Numbered from the stretch's first letter, positions 9,203 through 19,326 are shown. The stretch: DNA of 60,376 nt from a bacterium (GCA_029554865.1 JAKPUX010000180.1:1-60376), one strand, 5' to 3'. Notes: generated from the sequence alone by a model not told the origin. Numbers and translations: made by a program.

Positions 9203-10426
9203 TTACTCCCCGTCATGCCGTCGCGGCGCATAGCTCGCCTCCGGATCAATCCGCTCCGCGTAGGGACTCTCCCAGCTCTGGTTGAAAATCTGCAGCAGCC
9301 GTCCGGCCAGGGGGGTGCTGCGCACAATCACCCCGGCATTGCGCGAAGTGTGAAAATAGCTCCGCGCGGCATTGCTGGTACCCAGCCAAAAGGCCTCCCC
9401 ATCCACGAGGATATACTTGCAGTGTTCGACCCGGGCGTAGGAGATATAGCCCCCGGACCACTCCGGGATGACACTGAAGCAGACCTCGATGTTGGGCAGC
9501 TGCGCCAGCTCCTTGAGGGCGGCTTCGGCCCTGCTTCCCTTCTGCCAGTCGGCCACCAGCAGGCGCACTCGCACATTGCGGGCTGCCGCCCGGCGCAGCG
9601 CGCCGTCGAAGGGGTCCTCGGCGCCGCCGTTTCTCGATCGGGGTGAATAGGAAAGGAATTGCAGGGCGATCTCGCGCTGCGCCCCGTCGAGCAGGCGCAC
9701 GATCTGCTCCTCACACCAGAGTGTGGTGTCTGGGATCAACGCCCGCGGGCTGAAGGTGGGCTGAATGATGGCCGGGCCATACTCAGAGGTCAGGAGTCTA
9801 ATGGGTGTTTCATAGAGGCGCGGCTGGATTACCGGGCGGCTGGTGTCGGCCGGCGTCCCGTCCGCGAGACGCCAGTCGAGTTCGAACAGCTCCTGGTAGA
9901 TGGAGACGACCTGCGTGCTCCGGATCCGTATCCCCAGCTCGTGGATATGGGTGAGCGCCCGCCAGTCGAAATTCTGGCTGCCAATAAAGAGGCTCTCGCC
10001 GTCGATGACCATGTATTTGGCGTGCTGGATCCCGCCGGCCAGGGTTCCAAAATCGATGAGGCGGGCGGTGATGTTTTCCCACTTCCCAAGAGAATCGATC
10101 AGCACCGGATAGGTTTTATACATCCGGGCATCTGCCAGGATACGCACCTTCACCCCGCGCCGGGCCGCCGCCTGAAGAGCGGTGATGACCTGATCCAGAC
10201 TCTCACCTGCTTGGTGGGAGAGATAGAACTGCTCCAGATCGATGGTGCTGTGCGCGCCCTCGATGAGTTCGAGCCAGACCTCCAGGGTGTTGCGGATGTC
10301 GGGGTTGTCGAGACAGGTCTCGGCCGGGATGCTCTCGACCAGCTCGATCTCCGCCGGGGTTTGCGCCGCGAGCAGGGGGGAGAGGATGAAAAGGAAGAGG
10401 AGGGAGGAAAAGAGGATGCGCTTCAT
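9203..10426 (-). CDS. Secreted phospholipase D-like protein
   Basis: This 407-residue protein has a signal peptide (MKRILFSSLLFLFILSPLLA). The start at 10426 is preferred over the longer frame at 10438, which adds only MDHP. Two HKD catalytic repeats are present: HAKYMVIDGESLFIGSQNFD in the first half and HCKYILVDGEAFWLGTSNAA in the second. This gives the two-lobed PLD fold that cleaves phosphodiester bonds through a histidine intermediate. The layout resembles secreted PLD-like proteins rather than cardiolipin synthase, as there are no N-terminal membrane helices beyond the signal. Substrate (phospholipid or nucleic acid) is unknown. The 290 bases between this gene and the next divergent one contain no recognisable element. 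Confidence 0.85.
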   Translation of the reverse strand: MKRILFSSLLFLFILSPLLAAQTPAEIELVESIPAETCLDNPDIRNTLEVWLELIEGAHSTIDLEQFYLSHQAGESLDQVITALQAAARRGVKVRILADARMYKTYPVLIDSLGKWENITARLIDFGTLAGGIQHAKYMVIDGESLFIGSQNFDWRALTHIHELGIRIRSTQVVSIYQELFELDWRLADGTPADTSRPVIQPRLYETPIRLLTSEYGPAIIQPTFSPRALIPDTTLWCEEQIVRLLDGAQREIALQFLSYSPRSRNGGAEDPFDGALRRAAARNVRVRLLVADWQKGSRAEAALKELAQLPNIEVCFSVIPEWSGGYISYARVEHCKYILVDGEAFWLGTSNAARSYFHTSRNAGVIVRSTPLAGRLLQIFNQSWESPYAERIDPEASYAPRRHDGE

Positions 10427-10716
10427 AGGGTGATCCATTTCTGCTTGTGGTCCGCTCTACCCAGTCCGTGCGGCCCGACTTTACGCCCGGCAGCCGCTTT
10501 CAGGTTGACTTTTTCCGTGCGAATGATTAATATCTTTTGTGCATCACCCTCTGTAACATTTAATCCAGGCCTTGAAATTTCAATTATCCAAATAGTGTCC
10601 GGTGACACGGCCCGCCACAGCACACAGGCCGGCTGCCTGTTTTTAGATGACAGAATCAGAATCCTTTAATCGCTTCCTGCACGACTTGGTCAGCACGCCC
10701 ACCGATTGAGGAGAAT

Positions 10717-12525
10717 ATGACATTCCACAAATTTCTCACCTGGTTAATTCTGTTTTCTGCCGCATTCCTCTTTTCAGCAAAGAGTCACACTGAGGACCAG
10801 AAATGGCTGACTGTCTATGAAAAATCCGGGGGTCTGGAAACCCCGCGCTACGCCGAAACCATGGCCTACTTTGAGAGATTGGACCAGGCCTCTCCCTTCG
10901 CCCGGCTGGAATCGTTTGGAAAAAGCCCGGAGGGGCGTTCGCTGCCCCTCTTCATCATCTCCTCGGACAAGGCTTTCACTCCGGAAATGGCGCGCCACAC
11001 CAACAAGCCGGTCGTCCTCATTCAGGGCGCCATTCACAGCGGCGAATCAGAGGGCAAGGATGCGGTGATGCTGCTGGCGCGTGACTTGCTGATCTATAAA
11101 AAGCATCGTGAGCTATTCGAAAATTTTATTATCCTCATCATCCCCATCTTCAACGTCGATGGCCACGAACGCTTCTCGGCCTACAACCGCATCAATCAGA
11201 ACGGTCCGCAGGAGATGGGCTGGCGGGTGACCTCCACACGCCTCAATCTCAACCGCGACTTTATGAAAGCCGATGCCCCGGAGATGCGCCAGTGGCTGCA
11301 GATGTACCATCGCTGGTTGCCCCACCTCTTTTACGACTGCCACACCACCGACGGTCTGGATTTCCAGTATCTCCTCACCTGGAATATCGATGAACACGAG
11401 CAGTTCGGCGGCGCCGTTTCCCGGTGGACGAGGGATACCTTTCTGCCCGGCGTCGGGAAGGCGTGCGAAACGCAGGGTCTGCTCATCGCCCCCTACGCCG
11501 ACATGCTCGAAGATGAACGGCCTGAAAAAGGCTTTGTCATCGGCGTCTGGCGGCCGATGCTCTCCACTACCTACGCCACGGTCTGCAACCGCGCCGGATT
11601 CCTCATCGAGACCCATTCGCTCAAGCCCTACGGCACCCGCGTTCAGGCCACCCTCGATTTCATCCTTATCGGATTGCAGGAGATCGTCAAAAATCCGCAT
11701 GCCTTGCTTCAAGCTGTACAAGAGGAAGATCAGCGCGTCTCCGCCTGGGGCCGCGTGCCGGCGGATACCCTTAAAGTCCCCCTGCAATTCAGAACGCGCT
11801 TCGACCGCGGAGAGAGCGCTCTCTTTTACGGCTATCGGGTGGAGATAAAACCAGGCGCCGTTTCCGGACGCGACTATCCGGTCTATACATCGGATAAAGT
11901 GGAGATACCCACGGTTTTCTATAATGAGGTTGAACCAACTGCAGAGGTGGCGCCGCCCCGCGGCTATCTTGTCCCGTCAGGGTGGCAGGCCATCATCGAT
12001 ATCCTGCGCCTTCATGGCATCAGCATGTATCGTCTGAAAGAGGAGTACAGAGGTTTATTCGAGGGCTATCGCTTCAGGGAGGTCCGCTTCATGCCGCGCT
12101 CCTATGAAGGCCGCTCTATCCCTTCCTACCGGGTCGAGGCAGTGACCGAAAAGCGCGTTTTTCCTGAAGGCTCGGTCTATGTGCCGCTAGGCAATCCCCG
12201 CGCCAAACTGATCATGCATCTGCTTGAGCCCGAGGCCCCGGACGCCCTGGTGGCCTGGGGCTTGATGAACACCATCTTTGAGGACCGGGAATACTTTGAG
12301 TATTATGTGATGGAACCCCTGGCACAAAAGATGATGGTGGACGATCCGGGGCTGGCAGCGCTCTTCACGCAACGAGTGCACTCGGACAGCGCCTTTGCCG
12401 CCAACCCGCGGGCGCGGCTGGGCTTTTTCTATCAGCGCTCGCCCTGGTACGATCAGGATAAGGATCGCTATCCCGTTTGGCGCGTGACCGGTGATCGGCC
12501 GCCGGCGCTGGAAGAGCTTCAGTAA
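10717..12525 (+). CDS. Secreted M14-family zinc carboxypeptidase
   Basis: This 602-residue protein has a signal peptide (about residues 1-24) and a peptidase M14 catalytic domain. The zinc-binding HxxE is His107-Ser-Gly-Glu110 within QGAIHSGESEGKD. NLNRDFMK supplies the substrate-binding Asn/Arg, the third zinc ligand is the His of YDCHTTDG, and the catalytic Glu is likely in FLIETHSLKPYG. The C-terminal ~250 residues lack a domain I recognise. M14 enzymes trim C-terminal residues from peptides; this one is expected to act outside the cytoplasm. A TGAGGAGAAT ribosome site precedes the ATG. Monocistronic by context. Confidence 0.87.
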   Translation: MTFHKFLTWLILFSAAFLFSAKSHTEDQKWLTVYEKSGGLETPRYAETMAYFERLDQASPFARLESFGKSPEGRSLPLFIISSDKAFTPEMARHTNKPVVLIQGAIHSGESEGKDAVMLLARDLLIYKKHRELFENFIILIIPIFNVDGHERFSAYNRINQNGPQEMGWRVTSTRLNLNRDFMKADAPEMRQWLQMYHRWLPHLFYDCHTTDGLDFQYLLTWNIDEHEQFGGAVSRWTRDTFLPGVGKACETQGLLIAPYADMLEDERPEKGFVIGVWRPMLSTTYATVCNRAGFLIETHSLKPYGTRVQATLDFILIGLQEIVKNPHALLQAVQEEDQRVSAWGRVPADTLKVPLQFRTRFDRGESALFYGYRVEIKPGAVSGRDYPVYTSDKVEIPTVFYNEVEPTAEVAPPRGYLVPSGWQAIIDILRLHGISMYRLKEEYRGLFEGYRFREVRFMPRSYEGRSIPSYRVEAVTEKRVFPEGSVYVPLGNPRAKLIMHLLEPEAPDALVAWGLMNTIFEDREYFEYYVMEPLAQKMMVDDPGLAALFTQRVHSDSAFAANPRARLGFFYQRSPWYDQDKDRYPVWRVTGDRPPALEELQ

Positions 12526-12634
12526 CGAGTGTGGATGTCCAGTATCATGGTCAATGAGGGAAGGATCAGCCGGGCAGAACAGAAGCGATTCAGGATGGGA
12601 TGCAAACCGGGTCTGTGCCCGCAGTGAGGTCCCC

Positions 12635-13807
12635 TTATGCCGGCGGAAAAATGACTGGGGCAGCGCGGCGAAAATTGACCAGGTCAAAGGTATCTATTTT
12701 TTGTTCAATCTGGCCATCATAAACGAGATATCCCTCTTTGAACCGCTCAGGCATGATTTTTTGCAGATAGCGCAGCCCTTTCAGAAAATCAGCGTGAAAT
12801 GTTTGCGCTGATTTTATCTCGACAGGCAACAGATCCGATCCCCGTTTGAAGAGGATATCGATTTCATTTTGATGGTTGTCCCGATAAAAGTGGAATTGGG
12901 GATCCAGACCGCGATTGGTTCGAGTTTTTATTAACTCCATCAACACCATATTTTCAAATAGCGCTCCGCGCAAAGGATCTCTCGCCAGTTGTTGTGTACT
13001 TTCGATGCCCAGCAAATAGGTCGCCAAACCGACATCATAGAAATAGAGTTTCGCCGCTTTGATAAGCCTTTTACCAAAATTTTCAAAATAGGGAGGTAAA
13101 AGCATAACAATATAGGAGGCCTGCAGAATGGAGAGCCAGGATTTAATCGTTACTGCACTCGTCCCCACTTCATTGGCAAGGCTGCTTGCGTTGAAAACCT
13201 GTCCCACTCGTCCTGCACACAACCTGACAAAGCGTTGAAACTGCAATAAATCCTTTATGTGGATGAGTTGTCGCAAGTCTCTCTCTATATAGGTCTCATA
13301 GTAACTTCGGTAGGTAATCGAAGGATTCAAGCGGTCGCCGTAAATGGCCGGATAAAATCCGTTTAAAAGATAGTCATCCGTACTTGCTCCGCCAGTTTGT
13401 TTTTCAAGCTCATTGATCGTGAGCGGCAGCAATTTTAGCAGGACCGTTCGCCCCGCCAGGGATTGTGTGAGGCTGTTCAGCAGGGCAAACTGATTGCTTC
13501 CTGTTAATATATACTGCCCTTTCAGGGGTCGGCTATCCACCACTTCCTGTAGGTAGGAGAAGAACTCCGGAACGCGCTGTACCTCATCCAGGATGGCGCC
13601 TTGCTGAATGCGGTTGAGAAAGGCTCGTGGGTCGCTCTGAACAGTCTCCCGCAGATCCGGATTTTCCAGGCTGAAATATGGTTTTTCCGGAAATAATTTT
13701 TTTACTAGTGTGGTCTTGCCGGATTGCCTCGGGCCGGTGATGGTTACAATAGGGTACTGGGCTGCCAGCAAGACAACTGTTTTTTCAATTTCTCGTGTGA
13801 TATACAT
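12635..13807 (-). CDS. AAA-type ATPase with DUF4143 C-terminal domain
   Basis: This 390-residue protein belongs to the common 'ATP-binding protein, DUF4143' group. Walker A is GPRQSGKTT (residues 25-33) and the Walker B-like stretch is GAILDEVQRVPEFF. A DUF4143 restriction-endonuclease-like C-terminal domain has FHFYRDNHQNEIDILFKRG and LLPVEIKSAQT. The role of the family is unclear; genes are patchily distributed and often horizontally acquired. The start has no clear Shine-Dalgarno and sits directly behind a TGTACA pair. Base composition is visibly more AT-rich than the flanking genes, consistent with transfer. Confidence 0.87.
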   Translation of the reverse strand: MYITREIEKTVVLLAAQYPIVTITGPRQSGKTTLVKKLFPEKPYFSLENPDLRETVQSDPRAFLNRIQQGAILDEVQRVPEFFSYLQEVVDSRPLKGQYILTGSNQFALLNSLTQSLAGRTVLLKLLPLTINELEKQTGGASTDDYLLNGFYPAIYGDRLNPSITYRSYYETYIERDLRQLIHIKDLLQFQRFVRLCAGRVGQVFNASSLANEVGTSAVTIKSWLSILQASYIVMLLPPYFENFGKRLIKAAKLYFYDVGLATYLLGIESTQQLARDPLRGALFENMVLMELIKTRTNRGLDPQFHFYRDNHQNEIDILFKRGSDLLPVEIKSAQTFHADFLKGLRYLQKIMPERFKEGYLVYDGQIEQKIDTFDLVNFRRAAPVIFPPA

Positions 13808-13811
13808 ATTT

Positions 13812-13846
13812 TGTACAGATAATTACTTTGACTTTATTATTGTACA
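13812..13846 (-). promoter_or_regulatory. Paired TGTACA palindromes upstream of the DUF4143 ATPase
   Basis: Two copies of the palindrome TGTACA lie at 13812-13817 and 13841-13846, separated by 23 AT-rich bases, immediately upstream of the ATPase start codon at 13807. Paired short palindromes overlapping a promoter are typical of an operator, possibly autoregulatory. The binding protein is unknown. Confidence 0.4.
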
Positions 13847-14033
13847 AATATAACCCTTTTCGAGGTAAAAATCAAGGGTGTTTTAATGATCAGTATGAAT
13901 TCTGACACCGCTGCTGCGACCTCTGCCGCCAGTGACTCATCTCGTGCAGCGGATGCGTCCTGGACTGTTCACGAAGACACTTGTTTTTCGTCGTGACGGC
14001 CTGCATTGGAAAGTGAAAATCAGAGGGAAAAAG

Positions 14034-14657
14034 ATGAACGATTTTGATGCCCGCGCCCGCACCTGGGACGATGACCCGATCCGCGTAGAGCGCGCCCGTG
14101 CTGTCGCCGATACCATCGCCCGACTTGTGCCCCTGGATGACATGATGTACTGTCTTGAATACGGCGCCGGAACCGGATTGCTCAGCTTCGCCCTCCAGCC
14201 CAGGGTCGGCGGCATCGTCCTCGCCGACACCTCCGCGGGCATGCTCGCGGTCGCGGATGCCAAGATCGCCGCTGCCAGTCTGGACGAGGATCTGCGCGTC
14301 ATGAAGATCGATCTGCTCGAGGATCCTCTTCCGGAGGATCGTTTCAACCTGCTCTTCACCCTCCTCACCCTGCACCACATCCCCGACATCCCGGCCATCC
14401 TGGATAAATTTTATGAAATGCTGATTGCGCCCGGCTGGCTCTGCATCGCCGATCTCGACCTGGAAGACGGCTCGTTTCATGGCGAAGGTTTTTCAGGCCA
14501 CCGCGGCTTCGACCGGGAGGCGCTCGGCAAGCTGGTCGAAGCGGCGGGCTTTGTCAATATCCGCTGCGATACCGCCTATGAGATCCCCCGCATGGCCGGC
14601 GGTGTCCTGCACCACTACCCTCTTTTCCTCCTGGTGGCGGAAAAGGCAAGGCGTTGA
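14034..14657 (+). CDS. Class I SAM-dependent methyltransferase
   Basis: This 207-residue methyltransferase has motif I CLEYGAGTGLLSFAL, an acidic loop VLADTSAGMLAVADAKI, motif LLFTLLTLHHIPDI, and a post-core WLCIADLDLEDGSFH. It resembles the Methyltransf_11/25 group. I chose the ATG at 14034 because GAGGG lies just upstream and the catalytic domain starts there; an in-frame upstream ATG at 13932 adds 34 residues without family character. Substrate unknown. The 322 bases after it (14658-14979) hold no gene, only the palindrome at 14880. Confidence 0.83.
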   Translation: MNDFDARARTWDDDPIRVERARAVADTIARLVPLDDMMYCLEYGAGTGLLSFALQPRVGGIVLADTSAGMLAVADAKIAAASLDEDLRVMKIDLLEDPLPEDRFNLLFTLLTLHHIPDIPAILDKFYEMLIAPGWLCIADLDLEDGSFHGEGFSGHRGFDREALGKLVEAAGFVNIRCDTAYEIPRMAGGVLHHYPLFLLVAEKARR

Positions 14658-14879
14658 CCCGCGCCAGAGCTCCTGTATTTGCCTCGCCCCCCTTTCACCC
14701 CGTATCCGCGCTGATCCCGGCGGGATATCGCCAGCGTGCTATTCTGGTATTTTTGCTTGTATCTCAAATCTCGATTGTTTATTTTTTAATCAGGGCATGG
14801 GCTGAAATGCGGCTGGCGCTCCGAGTATGGGGAAAGAGCTGGGTATCAAGCACCTGACACCAGATAATCTCCTCGATTT

Positions 14880-14898
14880 ATTTTACCCCCGGTAAAAT
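14880..14898. promoter_or_regulatory. Perfect palindrome ATTTTACC-ccc-GGTAAAAT
   Basis: An 8-bp perfect inverted repeat with a 3-base spacer lies about 80 bases upstream of the LVIVD-protein start. It could be an operator or a small hairpin in the leader. No T-run follows, so a terminator is unlikely. Confidence 0.4.
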
Positions 14899-14979
14899 CA
14901 CAATTCTCAATAGCACAACGCGGGCATGACAACCCGGACTGGCACTGTGGAACGCACTCCTAATCAGGAAAGGATTCCT

Positions 14980-17900
14980 ATGGTCTGGAAATGCAAGCAG
15001 TGTATGGTTCTGCCGATGACAACACTCATCCTGTTTTTGTTTCTCTCCGGGAGAAGTGCGGCGGCGGAAATCGAGTTCACCGGCGGCTGGCCCAGCGGAC
15101 CGGCCTCGGCCATCGCGGTCCAGGACAGCGTGGTCTATCTTGCTCATGGCGGTTTCATCTCGGCGTATCACGCCAGCACTTTTACCCCGCTCTCACAGAT
15201 CGCGCTCTCCGGCTATATCCGCAGCATCGCCTGCTCGGGCCGGTATGCCTATATCGCAGCCATGGAAGCCGGTCTGTTCATCCTCGATATTGCCAATCCC
15301 CGCCAGATCAAACTGGTCGCAACGGTCAATGATGTCAATGTACTGAAAGCCGTGGTGCGGGATTCCTGGGCCTATCTGGCCACCAATGTCGGCGGCTTGC
15401 GGATTCTCGACATCAGCACGCCCTCCGATCCAAAGGTCCTTACCGATTTCAAGCCCGAACGCTGGATTCAGGATGTCGCCGTGGAAGGCCGGTATGCCTA
15501 TCTGGCCTGCAATTCCGCTGGCCTCTGCGTCGTCGATGTGCAGAATCCCGCCGCGCCGGCCAAGCTGTTGAGTTACCCCGGCGGCTATGTCGTCTATCAC
15601 GTGGCCGTCTCCGGCGGCAAGGTCTTTATGTGCGGCAGCGATGATGTCAGGGTCGTCGACCTGACCAACATCAACCAGCCCAGGGAGATCACGACCCTGA
15701 GCGGGATGGTTACGAGTATCGTCTTTCAGGGTTCGATCGCCTATCTGGTCAATGATACCCACGCTAATGTGGAGCTGCACGATCTGACCGATGCCGCGAT
15801 CAAGCGGGTGGGCGGCTGCGGAGGGATGTATGCCACCGCCGTCGCGGTGCAGCCTGGCCTCGCCTATGTGGCGTTGGAAAACTCGGGTTTGACTACCTAT
15901 AATATCAGCGATCCGGCCAAGCCGGTAGCATATGGGAAATGGCAGTCCGACAAAACGCTGATGCCGCCCTTTATGGTGGGCGATCTGATGGCTTTTCGGG
16001 TTTTCGGCGAGGGCGCCTTGCGTTTTTATGATGTCCAGGATCTGCTGCACCCCCGCCTGGTCACCACCGCCAAGCTCTATATGGATGCCTATTTCTATAA
16101 TGCCCCTTATCTCTACTATACCGACGACGCCATGTTGCGCGTCTGTGATCTGAGCGATATCTATAATCCGGTAGAGAAAAGCCACCTCACCCTGACCTCG
16201 AAAACCTCCGCCATGCGCCGCCAGGGCGACACCCTCTTCATCTATGACACCATGAGCAATGAGAATGGATTTGCGCTGTACAGCCTGGCCGATCCCCAAA
16301 AGCCGGTCAAGCTGGCTGACGTTGTCACTACAACACCCGTTTATGTGGTGGGAAAAAAAGGACCGGCGGTCTATTTGTACGCCCGGCCGAACCCCTCCGC
16401 CAATGAGAGCTCGCTCTATTGTCTGGATATGACCGACCCTGGCGCGCCGAAAGAGAGCGCCGTTATGATCCCAGCGCCGATCGTTCGCTCCTTTGGCATC
16501 CACGACCAGTACGGCATTGCGGCAACCTCGGAGGACAGCGTGATCGTCTTTGATCTCAGCCGCCCTCTCCAGCCCAAACGACTCGCCGCCTTTTACGATG
16601 AAGAGTATGCATTTCCTGACTTTGAGGGTAATCTGGCCTATTCCTCCGGACGGATGGGTGTGACCGTCTATGATGTCTCGGACATGACCCGCTGGCGCAT
16701 CCTCAGCCGGCTGCACGAGGTCGATTATTATACGGGCTCCTTCTACTATCCGCCCTATTTCATCAAACCGACGCTTAACGGCGAGGTCTATCTCTTCAAG
16801 ATCAGCGACGGGACCGAAGCCGGGCGGGTCGGTGAAGTCCGATGCACCGCCGCCAACGACATGATCGAGGTGGATGACGGGCACCTCTATCTGATGGATG
16901 ACAATGCCACCCTGCACCGGTTGCGGAAGGAGAATGGCGGCTTGACGCCGGATGGATTTAAAAGTTTCAAGGATCATGGCACATCTCGCCTGGCCGGTCT
17001 GCAGATCTCAGGCAACACGGGTTATGTCGTGGAAGAGTATCATGGCCACCTGCACGAGATCGATCTGAAATCGGCGGGACTGGATCAGATCAATACCTGG
17101 TTTCTGGATGACGTGCTCATTCAGGGCTTCACCATCGTCAAGCCCTATGCCTTTATCCGGGCCTATAAAGAGTTCAGGATTTATGATATCTCGCAGCCAT
17201 CCACGGCGCGCCTGCTCGGTACCCTCCCGCTGGGCATCGTATCCTACGGCTCCCGCTCCCCGGTTCTGCTCAGAGGCTCTTATGCCTTTGTCAATGAATC
17301 TTATGCCGTGCGCATTCTGGATATTTCCACTCCCGAATCTCCGAAAGTGGCCGCTTCATTCAGCGACGACAACAACATCATTGATATGGTCATGGCGGGG
17401 AACTATCTTTATCTCGGCGGCAAGTCCAGCTCGAAAAAGATCAGGGCGATTGATATCAGCAATCCCCTCACACCCGTGGCCGCGGGCGTCTTTAACGATA
17501 TGATCTACGGCACGGCAATGGCAGCCGGGGGCAGTATGCTCTATGTGGCCGGCGGCTGGTATGGCCTGAATGTGCTGGATTACCAGGATGCGGCCGCGCC
17601 GGTGCGGGCGGCCCGGTATTATGCCGGAGATCTGGAAATGATCGATGTGGCGGTGTACAGGGATCGCATCTATGCCCTGGATAAATATCGCGGCATCCTC
17701 ACCTTCACCAATGGACTTTACAGCAGCGTCGCCGATGAGGCCCCCGCTCACCTGTTCTCCCTCCAGCTGCTGCCCAACTATCCCAATCCCTTCAATGCGT
17801 CCACGACCATAGTTTTTTCGCTGCCCTATCCGGCGCGGGTGCGGCTGCAGGTTTATAACGTGCGCGGGCAGCTCGTGGCGGATCTGACGAACCGGAACTT

Positions 17901-18018
17901 TACCGCTGGCTTGCACTCCCTGACCTGGCAGGCGGAGGGACTGCCCTCCGGTCTCTACTTTTGCACCATCAGCGCCGGCGCATGGAAGGAGAGCCGCAAA
18001 CTGATGCTGCTGCGCTAG
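14980..18018 (+). CDS. Large secreted LVIVD-repeat protein with T9SS sorting domain
   Basis: This 1012-residue protein is made of many ~45-residue LVIVD repeats, for example YAYIAAMEAGLFILDIANP, WAYLATNVGGLRILDISTP and YAYLACNSAGLCVVDVQNP, which form a beta-propeller-like surface. It ends with a T9SS type-A sorting domain (LLPNYPNPFNASTTIVFSL, then GLPSGLYFCTISAG, ending RKLMLLR), so it is exported and processed or anchored at the cell surface. The start at 14980 is chosen because AGGAAAGG precedes it and a hydrophobic signal segment (about residues 12-30) follows; a longer frame begins at 14926. Binding partner unknown. No operon partner is evident. Confidence 0.85.
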   Translation: MVWKCKQCMVLPMTTLILFLFLSGRSAAAEIEFTGGWPSGPASAIAVQDSVVYLAHGGFISAYHASTFTPLSQIALSGYIRSIACSGRYAYIAAMEAGLFILDIANPRQIKLVATVNDVNVLKAVVRDSWAYLATNVGGLRILDISTPSDPKVLTDFKPERWIQDVAVEGRYAYLACNSAGLCVVDVQNPAAPAKLLSYPGGYVVYHVAVSGGKVFMCGSDDVRVVDLTNINQPREITTLSGMVTSIVFQGSIAYLVNDTHANVELHDLTDAAIKRVGGCGGMYATAVAVQPGLAYVALENSGLTTYNISDPAKPVAYGKWQSDKTLMPPFMVGDLMAFRVFGEGALRFYDVQDLLHPRLVTTAKLYMDAYFYNAPYLYYTDDAMLRVCDLSDIYNPVEKSHLTLTSKTSAMRRQGDTLFIYDTMSNENGFALYSLADPQKPVKLADVVTTTPVYVVGKKGPAVYLYARPNPSANESSLYCLDMTDPGAPKESAVMIPAPIVRSFGIHDQYGIAATSEDSVIVFDLSRPLQPKRLAAFYDEEYAFPDFEGNLAYSSGRMGVTVYDVSDMTRWRILSRLHEVDYYTGSFYYPPYFIKPTLNGEVYLFKISDGTEAGRVGEVRCTAANDMIEVDDGHLYLMDDNATLHRLRKENGGLTPDGFKSFKDHGTSRLAGLQISGNTGYVVEEYHGHLHEIDLKSAGLDQINTWFLDDVLIQGFTIVKPYAFIRAYKEFRIYDISQPSTARLLGTLPLGIVSYGSRSPVLLRGSYAFVNESYAVRILDISTPESPKVAASFSDDNNIIDMVMAGNYLYLGGKSSSKKIRAIDISNPLTPVAAGVFNDMIYGTAMAAGGSMLYVAGGWYGLNVLDYQDAAAPVRAARYYAGDLEMIDVAVYRDRIYALDKYRGILTFTNGLYSSVADEAPAHLFSLQLLPNYPNPFNASTTIVFSLPYPARVRLQVYNVRGQLVADLTNRNFTAGLHSLTWQAEGLPSGLYFCTISAGAWKESRKLMLLR

Positions 18019-18237
18019 GGAAAAAAAGTCCGGCAGGTTCATGAAGCCGCGGCGCTGATGATGGTCGTCATCTATCGGATTCAGCATCTGTCGCTGGCCA
18101 ACCAACAGGCTGGAAAACTGATCTCCCTGATATCCGTGACGCATTACAAATTCTGGGGAAGGTATAAATCCATCCCCGACCGGCAGTGGAAAAACTCCGG
18201 AAAAAATGATAGTCTCCTTTGAAAAAGAGGTGCCGTT

Positions 18238-19326
18238 TTGCCAAAGAACACCGTAAAAATCGTATTAATCATTTGTATTTCAATTTTTTGCGCAGGTATT
18301 GCAGCTGAAGCAGATAGTCTGAAATACTATCATGCTGCTGAATTTCAGATCATTGGCAGAGGATTTGACGATACACAAACTCCCTTTGAACGCCTGCCGG
18401 CCGGCCTGGAAGGGAAAACACGTACTCCTGTATGGGATCTGTCAAAAAATTGTGCCGGACTGGCGGTCCGTTTCCGGACCAACTCGCCTGTCATCGCTGT
18501 GAAATGGGAGGTTACCGGCGACGTGACCATGAACCACTTTGCTCCCACCGGAATCAAGGGACTTGACCTCTATGGCCTGCAAGAGGGCAAATGGCGGTTT
18601 GTCAATACTGCGCGTCCGGTGAAAAAAGTTACCAGTTCGGTCATCATTGACAACAGGCTGGAAGAAGAGTCGGAATTCATGCTTTACCTGCCCTTGTATG
18701 ACGGATTGTCCAGTCTGGAAATCGGCGTAAAATCCACAGCACTCATTTCCAGTCCCCTGGCAGATTCGCCCCATAGGAACAAGCCGGTCGTCTTTTATGG
18801 GACCAGTATTACCCAGGGCGGTTGCGCCTCCAGGCCAGGGATGGCTTATCCTGCCCAGTTATCCCGGATGCTTGACCGGCAAACCATCAATCTGGGATTC
18901 AGCGGTAACGGCCAGCTGGATTATGAAATTGCCGAGGCTATGGCCGGTATCGATGCTTCGTGTTTTGTGATCGACTGCCTTCCCAATGTCACTGTGGCGC
19001 AGATGAACGAAAAATATATACGGTTTCTTGAAATTCTCCATGCTGGGAGACCGGACACACCCATTCTGCTCGTCGACAACATACTTTTTCCTCACATCTT
19101 TTTCGACCTGTCGGTCAAAAAGAAGGTTGAGGAGAAAAACCGTCTTTTGCAGCAAATTTTCAAAGAAATGAAAAAGAGGGGAGACCGTCACCTGTATTAT
19201 GTCGAGGCCGACGGGCTGATCGGAAGCGATGGGGAAGGTACTGTGGATGGAGTCCATCTGACCGATCTGGGCTTTCAACGGATTTCTGAAAACCTGTTCC
19301 CGGTCATCCGGAAGCTGATAAAATAA
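18238..19326 (+). CDS. Secreted SGNH esterase with GxDLY N-terminal domain
   Basis: This 362-residue protein starts at a TTG (18238) after an AAAGAGGTG ribosome site, followed by a signal peptide. The N-terminal beta-sandwich carries the GLDLYGL signature of the GxDLY domain. The C-terminal catalytic domain is of the GDSL_3 type: block I FYGTSITQGG (nucleophile Ser), block II GFSGNGQLD, block III VIDCLPN, and block V DGVHLTDLG with the Asp-His pair. Such enzymes are usually carbohydrate deacetylases/esterases. The gene ends 42 bases before the left end of the IS element and is intact. Confidence 0.82.
   Translation: MPKNTVKIVLIICISIFCAGIAAEADSLKYYHAAEFQIIGRGFDDTQTPFERLPAGLEGKTRTPVWDLSKNCAGLAVRFRTNSPVIAVKWEVTGDVTMNHFAPTGIKGLDLYGLQEGKWRFVNTARPVKKVTSSVIIDNRLEEESEFMLYLPLYDGLSSLEIGVKSTALISSPLADSPHRNKPVVFYGTSITQGGCASRPGMAYPAQLSRMLDRQTINLGFSGNGQLDYEIAEAMAGIDASCFVIDCLPNVTVAQMNEKYIRFLEILHAGRPDTPILLVDNILFPHIFFDLSVKKKVEEKNRLLQQIFKEMKKRGDRHLYYVEADGLIGSDGEGTVDGVHLTDLGFQRISENLFPVIRKLIK

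Noticed and set aside
15193-16977. 594-codon minus-strand frame opposite the LVIVD-repeat gene
   Set aside because: Low-complexity antisense shadow of a repeat-coding gene; no ribosome site or domain.
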